A stretch of 17,153 nt of DNA, from contig CALCMV010000020.1 in assembly GCA_937967535.1 (NCBI GenBank), positions 1 to 17,153 of the forward strand, in the 5' to 3' direction. The translations under genes and the position numbers were made by a program. Of this stretch, positions 15,282-17,153 are shown in pieces. The notes under the pieces were generated by a model, which saw nothing but the letters and a program-made list of their open reading frames with translations, searched no databases and had not been told where the DNA came from. The DNA comes from an uncultured Saprospiraceae bacterium (GTDB lineage Bacteria > Bacteroidota > Bacteroidia > Chitinophagales > Saprospiraceae). Position 1 is the first letter of the stretch. Each line of letters starts with the position of its first letter.

Positions 15282-16343
15282 TCAATCAGAAATCGCCTCA
15301 AATTCATACAACTCTCCCGGTTCTTCTTCCCCTTCCGAAGCCATCAGTAGTGTACCATTCGGGCGAAATGCCAAGCCTTCAATTTTCAAATAGGCATCTT
15401 CTCTAAGTCGTTCAATATGAACAAGTACACCTTCAGAATTTAGCACAAAAAGCAAACCGCCTGCTGCCGAAGCAATATAAATATCGCCCGTTTTTGGATG
15501 TACGGCGAGTGCAGAAGGATAGATGGGAAAGGTCGTCAAATTTGCCCTGTAAAACATCGGAAATACCTCGCGGTAGGTTTCGGGCGAGGCGAGTTCGGCA
15601 TAGGTTTTTATCTGGTCAATATTGAGTGCGTATGCTACCGAATCTGCTACGGTATTGCTGTCAATATCATAGGGGAAAATGGCGAGTTGTTCGATAAAAT
15701 TGCCATCGCCTGTGGCGTAACCATCTTTACAAATGGCGAGAATGCGATTTTTGCCGGCTTCGTAGGCGATGCCTTTGGTATTGTTTTTTCGATTGAGAAG
15801 GCTTTTATGTTTTTGGCGGACGGGCTGCCCGCCGTCAAAGGCGACTACGCGATAGATATTGCCATTGGTACGCAATACGAAAGCATCATCACCTGCAAAG
15901 GTAACTCCTTCATAATCAGCGTTTTTTCCATAGCCTATTCTGCGATTGATTTCACATTGTTCTGTATCATATATAAAAATAACACCTTGCTCGTCTTGAA
16001 TACATCCCACCTCTCCGGTCTTGGTGATGCCCAAGCCCGAAATCTCGCGCAAGACCTCCGGCAGCTTGTACACTTGCGTAGGTTTGTCGAGCATATAAGG
16101 GAAGCGAAAGCTGTACATCAATTCGCTGTATGCTTGGCGGGCGCGTTCTTCTTCGGGAGATATTTTTTCTCCACAATTTGCGAGAAATAATAGGCAGAAA
16201 AGGCAAACAACTGTACTGACGACTTTAGCCCTCAGCTTGCTAATGCGACGGCTAAAGTCATCGGTACTGACTCGCCTTGCATTTTGAAAATGCAAGGTGA
16301 GTTTTCTGCTATGTCTCAATTGAATGTCATTAGGTTTTCTCAT
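15282..16343 (-). CDS. SdiA-regulated-type beta-propeller lipoprotein with palindromes in its signal region
   Basis: 353 aa from ATG 16343, the only ATG ahead of the signal sequence. The lipobox is CLLFLANC with lipidated Cys57. The mature domain has repeated strands (ISGLGITKTGEVGCIQDEQG, YEGVTFAGDDAFVLRTNGNIY, KGIAYEAGKNRILAICKDG, PSALAVHPKTGDIYIASAAG, IEGLAFRPNGTLLMASEGE) as in the SdiA-regulated (esterase/phytase-like) propeller family. Its natural ligand is unknown; it is probably anchored facing the periplasm. The part before the hydrophobic core is abnormally long: residues 15-44 are encoded by two abutting palindromes (16271-16301 and 16213-16267). A normal start of about 20 residues before the lipobox is absent, so the protein may be extended, poorly exported, or started at a non-ATG codon such as CTG near residue 37. 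Confidence 0.85.
   Translation of the reverse strand: MRKPNDIQLRHSRKLTLHFQNARRVSTDDFSRRISKLRAKVVSTVVCLFCLLFLANCGEKISPEEERARQAYSELMYSFRFPYMLDKPTQVYKLPEVLREISGLGITKTGEVGCIQDEQGVIFIYDTEQCEINRRIGYGKNADYEGVTFAGDDAFVLRTNGNIYRVVAFDGGQPVRQKHKSLLNRKNNTKGIAYEAGKNRILAICKDGYATGDGNFIEQLAIFPYDIDSNTVADSVAYALNIDQIKTYAELASPETYREVFPMFYRANLTTFPIYPSALAVHPKTGDIYIASAAGGLLFVLNSEGVLVHIERLREDAYLKIEGLAFRPNGTLLMASEGEEEPGELYEFEAISD
16213..16301. repeat. Two abutting palindromic elements inserted in frame in a lipoprotein gene
   Basis: Palindrome 1: CTCGCCTTGCATTTT (16271-16285) pairs with AAAATGCAAGGTGAG (16287-16301) around a single G, with one G/T wobble. Palindrome 2: GTACTGACGACTTTAGCC (16213-16230) pairs with GGCTAAAGTCATCGGTAC (16250-16267) at 16 of 18 positions, loop 19 bases. 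Only three bases separate them. Together they encode residues 15-44 of the lipoprotein at 15282-16343 without breaking the frame. Confidence 0.85.
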
Positions 16344-16362
16344 AAAAAAATCAATTCAGAAA

Positions 16363-16431
16363 GTAGCACAGGCTTCCAGCCTGAACCACGTCAGATTTTG
16401 GATAAAAGTGCAGGCTGGAAGCCTCTGTTAC
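16363..16431. repeat. GGCTTCCAGCC hairpin between two lipoprotein genes
   Basis: GTAGCACAGGCTTCCAGCCTG (16363-16383) pairs with 16411-16431 at 19 of 21 positions, including a perfect 14-bp part (AGGCTTCCAGCCTG), around a 27-base loop. The stop codon of the LEA2 gene (16428-16430) lies inside the right arm, and the loop ends 20 bases from the next start. The palindrome is of the REP type and could stabilise or attenuate the mRNA between the two genes. Confidence 0.85.
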
Positions 16432-16925
16432 TTAAAGATAGAAGATGAGCTAAGGATTTTCAATTCATGTGTTTCTTCATAATCAAAAGGTACATCCATG
16501 CCCACGCCACCGCGTGTAGCTTTGAGCGCACCGTCCAATTTGAGGTCGATTTTTTTCTTTTTAATTAAATTATTCAAAAAACCACCTTTTTTGAAATCAT
16601 TGAAGACGGTTTCGAGAGGAATATTGCAGGTGAGTGGAATGGTAAATTCATCGCTGGCTTTCATTTGAGTTTTCAGATTTTGAGTAACTGTGGTGATTTT
16701 ATTGCCATTGATATAGACATCAGCTTCGAGTTCGGAGACATCAACTGTCACATCATTTGGATTAAAAAAAGTAAGATCCCCACTCATTTCTACATTAAAT
16801 CCGTTGGCGATATTGATGGATTTTAGTTCCACATTATTGATGGCTTGGAATTGGGGTTTGTCCATATTTTCGCAAGCAAAAAATACGGTCATAGAGAGAA
16901 ATATGACGGGTAGTAATTGTTTCAT
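16428..16925 (-). CDS. LEA type 2 family lipoprotein
   Basis: 165 aa. MKQLLPVIFLSMTVFFAC is a lipoprotein signal with lipidated Cys18. The mature part (VELKSINIANGFNVEMSGDLTFFNPNDVTVDV...ADVYINGNKI) has the NPN-containing strand pattern of the LEA14/WHy domain, an immunoglobulin-like beta sandwich. In bacteria these are small envelope lipoproteins of unknown binding role. The C terminus (KIDLKLDGALKATRGGVGMDVPFDYEET) completes the domain. It is the first gene in this window of the minus-strand set that continues into the SdiA-type lipoprotein 84 bases downstream. Its stop codon is within a hairpin. Confidence 0.87.
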   Translation of the reverse strand: MKQLLPVIFLSMTVFFACENMDKPQFQAINNVELKSINIANGFNVEMSGDLTFFNPNDVTVDVSELEADVYINGNKITTVTQNLKTQMKASDEFTIPLTCNIPLETVFNDFKKGGFLNNLIKKKKIDLKLDGALKATRGGVGMDVPFDYEETHELKILSSSSIFK

Positions 16926-17012
16926 AATTATTAAAAATTTAAATTTATGGGTGGTATGCCAACTGGACTTTAGACATTTTGGAAATTCGGTAACGGAAGA
17001 TTTGGTCTTAAA

Positions 17013-17153
17013 GGCTAGCCATTTAACTTTGCCTAAAGCGAATACTCGTCAGACGAATCCCTTTATTCAATACGAATATTCTATGAGACAAATCACTATA
17101 TTTCACAAAAACCTTCGTCAGACGAGTACTATCCCGCAAGCAAACTTAAACGG
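17013..17153. mobile_element. 147-bp MITE-like element, copy B (cut by the window end)
   Basis: Same orientation as copy A with an exact offset of 4871 bases, starting GGCTAGCCATTTAACTTTGC and running to the last base. It differs at four positions, all transitions. The last six bases of the element would lie outside the window. It stands about 88 bases upstream of the LEA2 lipoprotein start, so it may lie in that gene's promoter region. Confidence 0.8.

Noticed and set aside
15498..16190. Plus-strand 230-aa ORF opposite the SdiA-type lipoprotein gene
   Set aside because: It is antisense to a well-recognised gene and shows no family motif; its openness follows from codon use on the other strand.

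Overview
The window looks like a chromosomal piece of a Bacteroidota (Bacteroidetes) bacterium, probably of the Saprospiria/Chitinophagia type. The evidence is a C-terminal type A sorting domain of the type IX secretion system (T9SS), a DUF1800/DUF1501 gene pair, paired ExbD proteins, a PorT-like outer-membrane barrel, an LEA2 lipoprotein, and start codons without clear Shine-Dalgarno sites. No rRNA, tRNA, CRISPR array or transposase gene was found.

Layout. (1) 1-6580, minus strand: a three-gene operon running DUF1800 protein, then DUF1501 protein, then a large secreted protein (thrombospondin type 3 repeats, two PPC-like domains, four Cys-rich repeats, T9SS sorting domain) that leaves the window at its 3' end. 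(2) 6581-7291: a divergent, repeat-bearing intergenic region. (3) 7292-8343, plus strand: two ExbD/TolR-type proteins with no ExbB in view. (4) 8587-11065, minus strand: four closely spaced genes: a small conserved protein with a repeat-encoded Glu/Arg tail, a PhnP-like metallo-beta-lactamase-fold hydrolase, the rRNA methyltransferase RlmB, and a small ABM/DUF3291-like protein. (5) 11407-12039, plus strand: a small outer-membrane beta-barrel. (6) 12364-16925, minus strand: LEA2 lipoprotein, SdiA-regulated-type lipoprotein, a sterol desaturase fused to two CDGSH iron-sulfur domains, and a GMC oxidoreductase.

How the genes work together. The first operon looks like an exported surface module. 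The desaturase-CDGSH fusion followed by a GMC dehydrogenase suggests lipid or alcohol oxidation, where a product hydroxyl made by the di-iron enzyme could be oxidised by the flavoenzyme (inference).

The most unusual part is the non-coding DNA. Nearly every gap carries its own short 'word' repeats, often as inverted arms around a smaller hairpin. A 147-bp element with imperfect terminal inverted repeats occurs twice, 97% identical in the 141 bp visible in both copies. Palindromes have also entered coding sequence: two abutting ones lie in frame inside the signal-peptide region of a lipoprotein gene, and a polypyrimidine word repeat makes up the C-terminal half of another protein.
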